Below, in pieces: positions 11,201 to 20,994 of a DNA stretch of 24,936 nucleotides. The notes below the pieces were generated by a model. The model was not told the DNA's origin. It did not search any database and worked only from the letters and a program-made list of their open reading frames with translations. This DNA comes from Reclinomonas americana ATCC 50394 (taxonomy: Eukaryota; Jakobida; Jakobea; Jakobida). Within the stretch, counting starts at the first letter, position 1. Each line of letters starts with the position of its first letter. Both the position numbers and the translations under genes were made by a program. Location of the stretch: assembly GCA_048213135.1 (NCBI GenBank), contig PS015103.1, positions 141,412-166,347 of the forward strand, read 5' to 3'.

Positions 11201-14200
11201 CGTGTACTCGGAGGGCGACAGGAGAATAGCAGAGGGTGGAGTGTTGGTGGCTGCGTAATGAAACGCAGATCAGAGAGGGCAAGGGGAAGTGAAAGGAGCA
11301 CAAAACCTTACGAGATGAGAAACGCACCGGAAATGGTAAACGTGACGTCGAGTGTTAGCAGTTGCTTATCGGCTACGCGAACAGTGACATTGAGGCGTGG
11401 CTTCGTGACATTTGCGCCCTCCAACCACAGCTCGTTCATGTTGCGAATGCTGAAGGAGGCTCCGTCTCCGTCACCAGTCACAATCGAGTACGTGCCGACG
11501 TCACCTGGATCCGGATCGTTATTCGTCAGAGTGCCAATCTTGACCGGCCCTGTGGACGGGCGGTCGTACACGGCCGCCGAGATGAACATGGCGGTGGGCG
11601 GATCGTTCTGCTCCGGCGTGGTGAAAGTGACGGCGTCGCCACCGTAGACGGCCGTGTCGGGTGTGACCGTAATCGCCCGCACAATATACGTGGTCAATTG
11701 CACCAGATTTGTGGGTGTTGCAGTGGCACTGACGGTAGTTCCGGCACTCGCCACGGCGGGCGCTGGTACGACCAAGTTGGGCGCCATTTGCAAGCGGCGC
11801 ACAACTTGCACGCCGTCAATGGTGTACTCTGCACGACTCGCGTTAAGAGAGAAGAACCCATCGAAGCAGCGGAGAGAGAATCTCCTCACCGGAAAAGTAC
11901 ATGTTGGCGTTGTCGGCAAACACTCCGCCGTACTGTATGTACATGGGAGAAACAGCAGGTGAGAAACAACAACTCACCTGCACAATTCAATACATTAACA
12001 AGCAGGCGTACCACCCAGTCAAACACGGCGTTGGCGATAGTGCCATCCTGTACGCCGTACACACCGATGCGGCCGGTGATGGTAGTCAGCTGATTCGTCC
12101 ACAGATCAAAGGTGTGGATGCCAGCGTAGTAGTCCTGCGCGAGAGGCGTCAGCGACATTTTCGGGCACATAATGAGAAGTGACGAGCAGCCGTGCGCAAC
12201 ATCGACAATGTACAACACCGACTTGTCCGGTCGCAACACGAGACCGACAGCGGAGCCCAGCAGACCGGCATTGTTGCTGCCACCAATCGTCAACTGCACT
12301 CCGCACGTACCGGCCAGTACTGTCGCCGAGTCGTCATACACGGGCAAACGCATGACGCACGTCGGTCGCGGACCACTGGACACATAGAGGATGCCGCTGG
12401 TGGTGTCGAGAGCCACTGCTTGAGGGTTGGTGAAGCGTGCGGCGACAGAGCACTGTCCCGCGGCGTAACCGGCGGTGCCACGTGCGCCGCACATGACTGT
12501 CACGTTGGTGCCGTCGGTGTTCAGCGACCTGCGAAAGCCGAGGTGAGCAAGTCTGCGCCACACACATGCATGCATACGCGCCCGTGTGCCACACTCACCG
12601 AACAGCATGCGCATTGGTGTCGGCCACGTATAGCACACCCGCACCCTTGTCCACGGCAATACCGCGCGGCGCTGAAAATGCTGGCTGCGCACTGTCGTCG
12701 GCGCCAACTGTCCACGCCGTTCCCGTGCCGGCCACTGTTGTCGTCTGCTGCGTACTCAAATCGATGCGTCGAACGCAGTGTGCCTGTCTCATGATACTAG
12801 CGAGTGAGCTTCATAATCCACTTTTTGCTACCACAGAATGTTACGAATTCACCTGCGTCACATAGAGGTAGCTCGCGCCGGCAGATTGCTCCGCGATAGC
12901 AACATCATATGGTCTGCGACCACACACGGGGATGGTGAGACAAATAATCACAAGAGCCAGCGCAAACTCACACAAACACGCAACTGGTTGAATCGCGCGG
13001 TGGTGGCATCGCCGTCGACGAGTCCCGCCTGTCCGGTGGTGGAGCCAGCAAAGTGCTGCACGGAGCCAGTGGCGGCAATGATCTTGCGCACACGGTGGGA
13101 ACTGTGGCGAGAATAGGTGAGCGCACTGCACAGAGAGACTGAAGGAGGAGACAGGCGTCCACGCACCCCAGCTCGACAACATACAAGTTGCCGTTCTTGT
13201 CGGCGGTGATGCCCTGCAGAGGAGAAGAATGTCAGTGATGCGCTCGACAAACACACACTGCCGACACCACGAGCCACGCAACTCGAGGCACATTGAGCTG
13301 CGCATTCGTCTTGATGCCATCGACCAGGCCAGCATTGCCGCCCACAAACGTATTCACAGACGCCGAAAACGGGTTCGAAGCACTCGCGAGTGCCAGCTGG
13401 AAGTAGTTTGCCGAATCCGCGCTCGCCGTGTTGGCAACTTGTGCAGTGAGTGTGGCCTTGAAGTAGCGGATGTCGGTCACCGACGTGACACTGACGGTGG
13501 CGGCCAGAGGCGCGGCGAGGGTGGTCAGCGTCTTGGTCGACGCCACGTCCATGATCATGTCGGAGGAGATGGTGGCAGCGCGGAACGTGTACGTGCTTGA
13601 AGGACGCAGAGCGCTAACAGGCGCCGATACCATGGAAGTGACACCGGGGGCGGTGGTGGCCGGCGTCGTCTGCACGCGGTTCGGCAACAGACTGGCGCGC
13701 TTGACGACGTGCTGGTTGTTGGTCAACGCAAACTCTGCGCATCGCGGTAGCGAGTGAGTTAGAGACAAAGAGAGATGGCTGGCCTGGCTTTTTTCGATGC
13801 TCACCAGAAATGTACAGCGTAGTCAGCTCAGTGAACACGCCGCCGTACTGTTGTTGCGCAAGAATGCCATGAGGCGGAGGCACGAAGCATCAAAATGTGA
13901 TTCACGACACGACAAACCACGACATTCAGTTTGGCACCGGGGAAGAACGGGTTGGCAGTGGCCGCCAGTTCGCCAACAAATGTGCTCACCAGCCGGCCAG
14001 TGAGATCAATCATGCGGATGCCGGGGTAACCAACCTGCGCGAAGTGAATGGTGAGCAACACAAGACAGAGACATACCACATCGCGACTCTGTGCACGCAA
14101 CATCGACAGCGTACAGCATGTCGGTAGACACAGTGTTGAACAGCAGGCTGGACACCTGGCCAAAGGTGGCAACGGCAAAGTCGCCATTATCAGTTCCGGC

Positions 14201-17200
14201 CGCGGCACATGTGCCGACGAGGAGCGAGCTGGTTCCAGCAGCCAGGTCGACTCGCACGATGCACGTGTTGGGATTGCCGCTGCTGACGTAGAGCAGGCGC
14301 CTGGTCGCATCCAGTTTGAGGCTGACGGGCGAAGTGAACGACGCCGTGGTCGCGCAGTCTCCCACGGCGGTACCGGCAGAGCCGCGCTGCCCGCATGCCA
14401 CGGCAACATTGGAGCCATCCGTGCCCAATTTCCTGTGAGGAAAAAAAACATCTGTAAGACACCACACAAGAAGCAACCAACGTTGCAGAACTCTTCCTTC
14501 CTCACCTCACAACGTGCGCCGCCGAGTCCGCCACATAGAGAACACCGGCAGCACGATCCACGTCAATGGTTCGCGGGGTGCTGAAACGCGGGAACGCACT
14601 GTCGTCGTCGTCGGCCCACGTCGTACCATCGCCGGCCACGGTAGTCGTCATTTGGTCCGCCACTCCGACACGACGAACCGAATGCGACTGCAACGAGATG
14701 GCAGCGCGTCAGCGACATGCGCTACAGCGGAAACAGGGATGACAATGGCACGTAACTTGCGTGACGTAGAGATAGGACGGTCCATTTCCAGTCGCAGGCT
14801 CCTCAATGGCGATACCAAATGGACTGCAGTACGAGGATACCGAGTTTAGCAGTCGGATTACAGTCACACGTGCGAGTGGATAGACGCAACGAAGTGAAGC
14901 GCGCAGTGGTTGCATCGCCGTTGGCGTTTCCGGCAACGCCAGACGGTGAGCCGGCGAAATGCGTTACCGCACCCGTCGTCGTGTTGACCTTGCGCACGCG
15001 ATGTGTGCTGAAACGCATTATGAGACACACCATGTAGACAAATAGTACTTCAAGAAACAGTGCAGTCACTCACCCATTTTCAACAACATACAGATTGCCT
15101 TTCTTGTCCGCGGCAATGCACTGTAGTACAAACGCAAATGCGGTAAGTAGACTGTGGACGGCCTGTCACTTATTCAACAAAGCGCGACGCAACTCGAGGC
15201 TGTGAAAACTGCGCCGTGCGCTTGATGCCATCTTTCAGGCCTTGCGCACCGCCTGCATACACTTCGACGGTGGGTGCCAGCGNNNNNNNNNNNNNNNNNN
15301 NNACGCCGCGTCGCGACCAAATTGGAGCCAGTTGGCCGCCGTCAGCAGGCCGTCGACAGACACGCGCACAGTGCCGTTGATGGTCGCCGAGGTGGTCGTA
15401 ATCCCACTGGCGTTGTTCGTGGCAGCGTTCAGAACCTTATCGGTGGTGAAGGTGACGGTGGAGCCGCTAACGAGGGCGCGCTTGGAGATGGCGGCGGCGC
15501 GGTACTTGTACGAGGTGGAAGGTTTCATGGCCGACACACTGGCCGACAGTTGCGCAGTGGTGCTGGCGGCCGTGGTGGCCGGCGTGGCCGCGATGCGGTT
15601 GGGGAGGAGGTCGACGAGGCGGACGAGATGCAGGTCCTGCTCGAAGGAGAAGTCTGCGGGAACACAGGGAAAGGGGTGGTGAGGAGGGGGCAAGAGGGGA
15701 AGAGAGAAGGGGGAAGAGAGAAAGGGGAAGAGAGAAAGGGGAAGAGAGAAAGGGGAAGAGAAAAGGAAGAGAAAGGGAAGAGAAAGGGAAGAGAAAGGGG
15801 GAGAAAGGGGAGAAAAAGGGGAGAAAGGGGAGTAAGGGGGAGAATGGGGAAGGAAAGGGGGAAGAAACGGGAAAGAAAGGACAATGCAGCAGGAGAATAA
15901 GAGGTCAAGTGAGAAAGAATAAGAGGCATGACAGGAGCCGAGAATCACGAGATCACACAGACATCAAACTAGGTGACTCACCCGTCACATACAGCGTTGC
16001 GCCATCGGTGAATGTGGCTCCACCCTGTTCGACGCGTTAAAACAACAAGTGGCGATAGAGCAGCTCGGTCAATCCACATGCTCACCAGAGTGCGGAAGAG
16101 AGCAATCGCAGATCCACTCTGAATGCCAGACTGGCCGGCTTGCCCGATCACCGTGCTGACGAGGGAGGTGGCAAATTGAAACACGCGAATGCCCGCGTAG
16201 CCAGGCTGCAGGCAACAACAAGAGTATAGTGGAGATGAGAACAACGGCACCCAATGAGCGTCTCCACAAGAACGCAACATCCAGAATGTAGAGTGCATCG
16301 CTGCTGGGCGAGAGCAAAAGAGTGGAAATGGAGAAGAAGCGGGCGACTGTCGTGTTGCCGTCTGTGTATCCAGTGGACTCGAGTACTCCGGTGACCAGCG
16401 ACAAGGTGCGAGTCTGCAAATCAACGCGCAATACGGCCGACCCGAGACCACTCGAAGTGTACAAGGCCTTGCCGGCTACATCCAGCGCAATACCGCCAGG
16501 GAAGCGAAAGCGGGCCACGCTGGTGCAGTCGCCGGTGGTCAAGTCGTCAACAAACCGCTTGCCGCAGTACACGGTGAGCGCAGAGCCATCGGTTTTCATG
16601 TACCTGCACGAGCGAAAACGGTGAGACCCATTTTCCGCACTCACTCGCATCTACCACACGTGCGACTCACATAATAGTCTGCGCATAGCGATCAACCATG
16701 TATACAGCATCGCCAGCCCCGTCTACGGCAATGTCATTGAGATAGATGAATGGCGACGAAGTGCCGTCATCGTTTGGCGTCCACGAGCTGTTGCCGTCGG
16801 CCACCGTAAAGGTGGTCGCAGAGTCCAGTTGAATGCGACGAACGGACGTATTCTGCACCGAGTGAGGATGAGGGAAACAAACAGAGGCGAAATGCATTGC
16901 GTTCGTCGAGTGTGCAACGCAACATCGGCCACATAGAGGACACCGGGTCCGACCGCCGTCTCGTCAATGGCGACACTAGTTGGACTGTGCATTTTCACGA
17001 GAGTACAAGAGTTGAGTGACGGAGTGCGAGGCGTTGATGCGCACGGTCACTCGACGACGCAACGATTCAAACTGAGCCGTCAGCGGATCGCCGTCTGTCG
17101 CTGTACCACATGTCGTGCCCGTAAGCGTCGATACAGTGCCGGTGGAGGTGGAGACGACACGAATGCGACAGCCGCTGTTGGTATGTGCACAGTGAGAGGG

Positions 17201-17698
17201 GGCGCAGAGGACTCAACACCAAACACCAAACAAGTGGCACGCAACTAGAGCTCCGTCACGTATAGATTGCCACTCTTGTCGGTGACAATGCCCTGTGCCG
17301 TTGCTCCACAGGTCAGCAATCTTGCAACAACAGCGGCGAGGAGACTGGAGCAAGCGACGCAACAGTAGGCGCAAAGAACTGCGCATTCTGCCGAGACCCG
17401 TCGACACCATTAGACGCCGCCTGCGATCCGGCATAGGTGGAGACCGCCGGCGAGAAATCGGCAGTCGAGGCGCCAAACTGGAAGTAGTTGGTGAACGGTA
17501 GGGAAGAGTCGCCGTTCACAATGGTGCCTTGCAGCGTGGCAGTGGACGTGGCCACATCCATGGCCGCGGCAGTGGTGGCCGACGATGCCGCAGCGAGGCA
17601 GGAGGTGACTGTCGGAGGGAGAGGGGGAGTGAGATGGACGGAGAAGTATGGCAAGGAAGCGAGATATCGAATGTGGTGGGTCTGACGGACTCGGACAA

Positions 17699-17755
<57 letters not shown>

Positions 17756-18485
17756 CGAAGATCGAGAGTATCCATCGGAAATACGAGGAGAGAACGGATA
17801 AGAGACACATGTGATGACTGACAGACTCGAGGAAGCTCAGAAAGAGAGAGAGAGCGAGAGAGAGAGGGAGAGAGAAGAGAGAGAAGAGAGAAGGAGGTCG
17901 CACAAGATCATCTTGACTTCCAGAGTGATTGAAAACAGAGTAAACTGAGAAGAAGAGCGCACAAGACAGTGTTTGACTCGGAAAAGCACACACAGAGAGA
18001 GAGAGAGCGAGCGAGAGATCATGCCTTGCATGAGAAGCCGACATGAATATCACAAACAGCGCACTGTCTTCAGCATCCACTCTCTCTCTCTCACACACAC
18101 ACACATATACATACACAGAGAGCACATGTGCGCGGAGTACAAAGAACAAGCACACAAAGAGCGAGAGAGAGCAAGCGTCACTCAAAAAAAATCACGGAAG
18201 ATCATCGGGAGATACTGCACCAAGAGAGAGAGCGCGCGAAAGAGAAAGAGAGATGACCACAGCAGACACGCACACACACACAACACACACAAACACGCAC
18301 TAGCACACTGGCGACCCCCATCGCATATGCATGATTCGGTTCGCACATACGCACACACACGCGCGGCTCTCTCCCAAGATAACACTCACTCAGCGACACA
18401 CACACACACACTCACTCACACACGCACCATTCAATAACAACAACACCAACAACGTCGCCACCACCATCGCAACAACAGAAGACAT
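6577..18485 (-). CDS. Giant type I membrane protein: signal peptide, 3x FN3-NHL modules, 2 cadherin-like, IPT/TIG-like, TM, acidic tail (41 exons)
   Basis: Predicted plasma-membrane adhesion or recognition receptor of about 2,670 residues; ligand unknown. Exon 1 (18485-18428) encodes a hydrophobic leader, MSSVVAMVVATLLVLLLLN, and its exit phase 1 fits the next exon at 17608. Exons: 18485-18428; modules A (17608-15982), B (15653-13805) and C (13734-11890) of eight exons each; then 11828-11328, 11250-10960, 10885-10532, 10462-10379, 10304-10133, 10054-9996, 9930-9615, 9545-9493, 9432-9330, 9223-9009, 8905-8680, 8596-8391, 8317-7958, 7891-7751, 7677-6949 and 6872-6577. All 40 junctions keep phase except within B exon 1, which holds a 20-N gap at 15283-15302. 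The final intron (6873-6948) carries the branch-like TGCTAAC; reading through it would stop at 6896 and lose 98 well-formed residues. Each domain is recognised by eye, so NHL is firmer than FN3 or IPT. Fourteen introns start GTTGCG. Confidence 0.88.
8229..8306 (-). other. Single transmembrane helix of the receptor
   Basis: The sequence LPLIIGLSVGLGLFL is followed by an unbroken run of leucines and then by six arginines (ARRRRRR). This is a clear membrane span with a positive stop-transfer signal on the cytosolic side. It lies in exon 8317-7958, right after the Ser-rich stalk, giving type I topology with the N-terminal leader. Confidence 0.92.
8391..10885 (-). other. Membrane-proximal ectodomain with IPT/TIG-like segments
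   Basis: Exon 10885-10532 ends with CTNGTFGPACAG, an EGF-like Cys-rich end. It is followed by stretches of the IPT/TIG type, with a small-residue start, a proline and a Gly-centred strand pair: SVSSIQPTQISPFGTSILTL, STFGSISPLTVSNLTSSTLT and PSVTSVTPANLRTGILSIVT. Numerous N-x-S/T sequons support an extracellular location. The last part (8905-8391) has no family I recognise and ends in a Ser/Gly/Asn-rich stalk (SVGSSNNGASNSGSSS). Confidence 0.6.
10960..11828 (-). other. Two tandem cadherin-like repeats of the receptor
   Basis: Exon 11828-11328 ends, and exon 11250-10960 consists of, a cadherin-type repeat. Each starts with an N-P-P-(T/S)-A signature (NDPPTAMFI; NTPPSAILL). Each then has IGT(L/V), an acidic DPDPGD or DVDADVG loop, a buried FS(I/L)RN strand and a shared LWLE, ending in a V-rich strand with VADK or AQDA. 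These fit the calcium-binding LDRE/DXNDN-type positions of cadherins only in part, so calcium binding is uncertain. Two copies sharing FS.RN and LWLE imply internal duplication. Confidence 0.7.
11890..13734 (-). repeat. Receptor module C (third FN3-NHL copy)
   Basis: Eight exons of 452, 47, 117, 61, 185, 328, 120 and 43 nt: 13734-13283, 13213-13167, 13101-12985, 12913-12853, 12783-12599, 12528-12201, 12134-12015, 11932-11890. The gap-free total of 1,353 nt is exactly 451 codons. Motifs run parallel to B: LLPNRVQTTPATT, SSTYTFRAATIS, DKNGNLYVVE, ASYLYVTQ, AGVLYVADTNAHAVR, GILYVSSG, VLYIVD, YGGVFADNANMYFS. The next exon (11828) starts like a fourth copy (VQVVRRLQMAPN) but then continues as cadherin-like sequence. 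Confidence 0.92.
13805..15653 (-). repeat. Receptor module B (second FN3-NHL copy)
   Basis: Eight exons of 460 (with 20 Ns), 47, 117, 67, 182, 331, 111 and 43 nt: 15653-15194, 15120-15074, 15007-14891, 14823-14757, 14687-14506, 14432-14102, 14034-13924, 13847-13805. It begins with an FN3-like region (LVDLLPNRIAATPATT, STSYKYRAAAIS) and continues with NHL blades (DKKGNLYVVE, GPSYLYVTQ, AAGVLYVAD, RRLLYVSSG, DMLYAVD). Intron phases match A and C exactly. The N gap in exon 1 must be longer by one base modulo 3 to keep frame. Confidence 0.9.
15661..15910. repeat. Purine-rich repeat in receptor intron (module A to B)
   Basis: Intron 15654-15981 (328 nt) holds a degenerate GGGAAGAGAGAAA-type repeat on the plus strand, which is a long polypyrimidine tract on the sense strand of the gene. 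The other introns of the modules are under 110 nt, so the expansion is specific to this one. Confidence 0.9.
15982..17608 (-). repeat. Receptor module A (first FN3-NHL copy)
   Basis: Eight exons of 245, 47, 111, 61, 182, 325, 120 and 43 nt: 17608-17364, 17292-17246, 17174-17064, 16984-16924, 16852-16671, 16603-16279, 16205-16086, 16024-15982. The first exon has only the second half of the domain found in B and C (NYFQFG...VDGSRQNAQF). NHL-type blade motifs follow: DKSGNLYVTE, GPGVLYVAD, DALYILD. The 43-nt exon encodes GGATFTDGATLYVT. The missing first half of exon 1 suggests that A is the trimmed N-terminal copy, joined directly to the leader exon. Confidence 0.85.
17609..18427 (-). other. 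Receptor intron 1 (819 nt) with several microsatellites
   Basis: This is the stretch between the leader exon and module A. It contains (AG)26 at 17701-17752, further GA-rich runs at 17841-17895 and 17994-18016, a mixed CT/CA/TA tract at 18078-18115, and CA-rich tracts at 18268-18300 and 18347-18424. No additional exon is convincing: open stretches here are only readings of simple repeats. The donor is GTGCGTGTG and the acceptor CTCCGACAG. Confidence 0.75.
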
Positions 18486-18726
18486 GGCCGAACGAGAGCG
18501 ACGACTACGCATTTCTCCCCTTGCAGTCTCCAAATTATTGCGAGCAGTTTTCAAAGCAACCGGACAGCTTTGTTTTTTTTTTTTTTGTTTAATGCATCGT
18601 TGCCAAAGTCACCAAAAGAGAGAACGAAATCCACCACGCGAGGCGGCAGCGAGAGAGAGAGAGAAAAACACAAACAGCAATCAGAAGACGGAGAGACCAG
18701 CAAACGGCGCAGTTGTTGGGAAAAAC
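18486..18726 (-). promoter_or_regulatory. Upstream region of the receptor gene
   Basis: These 241 nt lie between the receptor start codon and the large gap. On the sense strand there is a long A-run flanked by AAAC and CAAAG (about 18569-18590) some 85-105 nt before the ATG, and a GA-rich 5' part. No gene is seen. The true promoter may extend into the gap. Confidence 0.4.
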
Positions 18727-19614
18727 NNNNNNNNNNNNNNNNNNNNNNNNNNNNNNNNNNNNNNNNNNNNNNNNNNNNNNNNNNNNNNNNNNNNNNNNNN
18801 NNNNNNNNNNNNNNNNNNNNNNNNNNNNNNNNNNNNNNNNNNNNNNNNNNNNNNNNNNNNNNNNNNNNNNNNNNNNNNNNNNNNNNNNNNNNNNNNNNNN
18901 NNNNNNNNNNNNNNNNNNNNNNNNNNNNNNNNNNNNNNNNNNNNNNNNNNNNNNNNNNNNNNNNNNNNNNNNNNNNNNNNNNNNNNNNNNNNNNNNNNNN
19001 NNNNNNNNNNNNNNNNNNNNNNNNNNNNNNNNNNNNNNNNNNNNNNNNNNNNNNNNNNNNNNNNNNNNNNNNNNNNNNNNNNNNNNNNNNNNNNNNNNNN
19101 NNNNNNNNNNNNNNNNNNNNNNNNNNNNNNNNNNNNNNNNNNNNNNNNNNNNNNNNNNNNNNNNNNNNNNNNNNNNNNNNNNNNNNNNNNNNNNNNNNNN
19201 NNNNNNNNNNNNNNNNNNNNNNNNNNNNNNNNNNNNNNNNNNNNNNNNNNNNNNNNNNNNNNNNNNNNNNNNNNNNNNNNNNNNNNNNNNNNNNNNNNNN
19301 NNNNNNNNNNNNNNNNNNNNNNNNNNNNNNNNNNNNNNNNNNNNNNNNNNNNNNNNNNNNNNNNNNNNNNNNNNNNNNNNNNNNNNNNNNNNNNNNNNNN
19401 NNNNNNNNNNNNNNNNNNNNNNNNNNNNNNNNNNNNNNNNNNNNNNNNNNNNNNNNNNNNNNNNNNNNNNNNNNNNNNNNNNNNNNNNNNNNNNNNNNNN
19501 NNNNNNNNNNNNNNNNNNNNNNNNNNNNNNNNNNNNNNNNNNNNNNNNNNNNNNNNNNNNNNNNNNNNNNNNNNNNNNNNNNNNNNNNNNNNNNNNNNNN
19601 NNNNNNNNNNNNNN
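18727..19614. other. Large assembly gap (888 Ns)
   Basis: No sequence is available. The gap separates the receptor upstream region from the contig carrying the eIF4A body. It also lies where the N-terminus of the plus-strand eIF4A exons would be expected, but that N-terminus is present elsewhere, at 20995-21478 on the minus strand. Confidence 0.98.
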
Positions 19615-19652
19615 GCGCTCACACGTACATGCACTCGTTGTGTTCTGTGTAG

Positions 19653-20835
19653 CGCGCCATTGCTCCGTTCCTGACGGGCCGCGATCTGATCGCGCAAGCT
19701 CAATCGGGAACTGGCAAGACTGCTACGTTTGCTCTGGGTGTGCTGGAGCGACTGAACATTGCCGACAAGTCGTGCCAGGCGCTGATTCTGGCGCCGACGC
19801 GTGAGCTGGCCGGCCAGATCCAGAAGGTCGTGCTGGCGCTCGGCGACTACTTGGGCGTGACGGTGCACGCGTGCATTGGTGGCACCAAGGTGCAGGACGA
19901 CGTGAGCATGCTGGAGCACGGCGTGCACGTCGTCGTCGGCACCCCCGGTCGTGTGTACGACATGATCAACCGCCGTGCGCTCGACACGCGCTCGATCAAG
20001 ATGTTTGTCCTCGACGAGGCCGACGAAATGCTCTCGCGTGGATTCAAGGACCAGGTGAGATGATCGGAGGAGGATAGGGGAATGACCCTGCTGTCGACCC
20101 ACCCTTTTCTTCTCCTTCTCAGATCTATGACATTTTCCGCTTCCTCCCGTCCGACACCCAAGTCGGCCTCTTCTCGGCCACCATGCCGACGGAGGTGCTG
20201 GAGATCACCGAGAAGTTCATGCGCGACCCGATCCGCATTCTGGTCAAGAAGGAGGTGCTGACCCTCGAGGGTATCAAGCAGTTCTACGTCGCCGTCGACA
20301 AGGAGGAGTACAAGCTCGACACCCTGTGCGATCTGTACGACACCCTGTCCATCACCCAGGCCGTCATTTTCTGCAACACCCGCCGCAAGGTCGACTGGTT
20401 GACCCACAAGATGCGCGAGCGTGACTTTACCGTGTCGGCCATGGTGAGTGTGATTTGGGGGGAGCGGAAAATAATAGGGTCCCTCTGTGCTAATTGCGTC
20501 TCCCCCTACCCTTCGCACAGCACGGCGACATGGAGCACCAGGAGCGCGAGGTCATCATGAAGGAGTTCCGCTCGGGCTCCTCTCGTGTGCTGATCACGAC
20601 CGACTTGCTTGCGCGCGGCATTGACGTGCAGCAGGTGTCGCTTGTGATCAACTACGACATGCCGTCGACCCGCGAGCAGTACATTCACCGCATTGGTCGC
20701 TCTGGTCGCTTTGGTCGCAAGGGAGTGGCCATCAACTTCATCACGTCGCAGGATGCGCACACCAAGGCCGAGCTCGAGGAGTTCTACAACACGTCGATTG
20801 AGGAGCTCCCGGTCAATGTCGCCGAGCTGCTCTAA
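19653..20835 (+). CDS. EIF4A: eIF4A DEAD-box RNA helicase, exons from after the Q motif to the stop
   Basis: eIF4A is the ATP-dependent RNA helicase of the cytosolic eIF4F cap-binding complex and unwinds 5' UTRs during translation initiation. Motifs in order: I (AQSGTGKT), Ia (PTRELA), Ib (TPGR), II (DEAD in VLDEADEM), III (SAT), IV (VIFCNTRRK), V (ARGID) and VI ([11 protein letters not shown]). The C-terminus is the typical [12 protein letters not shown]. Exons 19653-20054, 20123-20443 and 20521-20835 are joined in phase 0 by GTGAG...CAG introns of 68 and 77 nt. The first exon begins [12 protein letters not shown] directly after an acceptor (GTGTAG); everything before it is missing on this strand. 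The missing 56 residues are on the minus strand at 20995-21478. This contig (19615-20928) is best explained as placed backwards in the scaffold. Confidence 0.97.
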
Positions 20836-20948
20836 TCCCCTCTCTCTCTTCATCTCTCTGTCTTCCCTCTCTCTCTCTGTGTAACGCTACCGAGTAACAT
20901 GTTTGCGCACGCGCATTCTGGCGCAGTTNNNNNNNNNNNNNNNNNNNN
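20836..20948. other. eIF4A 3' flank and small gap (20 Ns at 20929-20948)
   Basis: After the eIF4A stop, the sequence is CT-rich and ends at a 20-N gap. A 20-N run is the usual sign of an unknown distance. There is no room here for a second eIF4A body, although the minus-strand N-terminal exons stop at this gap. Confidence 0.85.
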
Positions 20949-20994
20949 TGAGCTTGACAGAGCAGCACAGTCTCTCTCTCCACAACAGAAGCAC

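Noticed and set aside
17313-18185. Minus-strand frame through the (CT)n repeats as extra receptor coding sequence
   Set aside because: It is only Ser-Leu repeats. The exon begins at the acceptor after 17608, and the leader exon at 18485-18428 joins it in phase.
17701-18424. GA and CA repeats as a possible CRISPR array or telomere-like tract
   Set aside because: They are simple dinucleotide microsatellites with no spacers and no telomeric unit, in a eukaryotic intron.
18331-18726. Plus-strand open frame starting MAERERRLRISP or upstream, as a possible eIF4A N-terminus
   Set aside because: It has no eIF4A similarity, and the real N-terminus ([10 protein letters not shown]...PSAIQQ) is on the minus strand at 20995-21478. 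The same bases encode the receptor leader on the minus strand.
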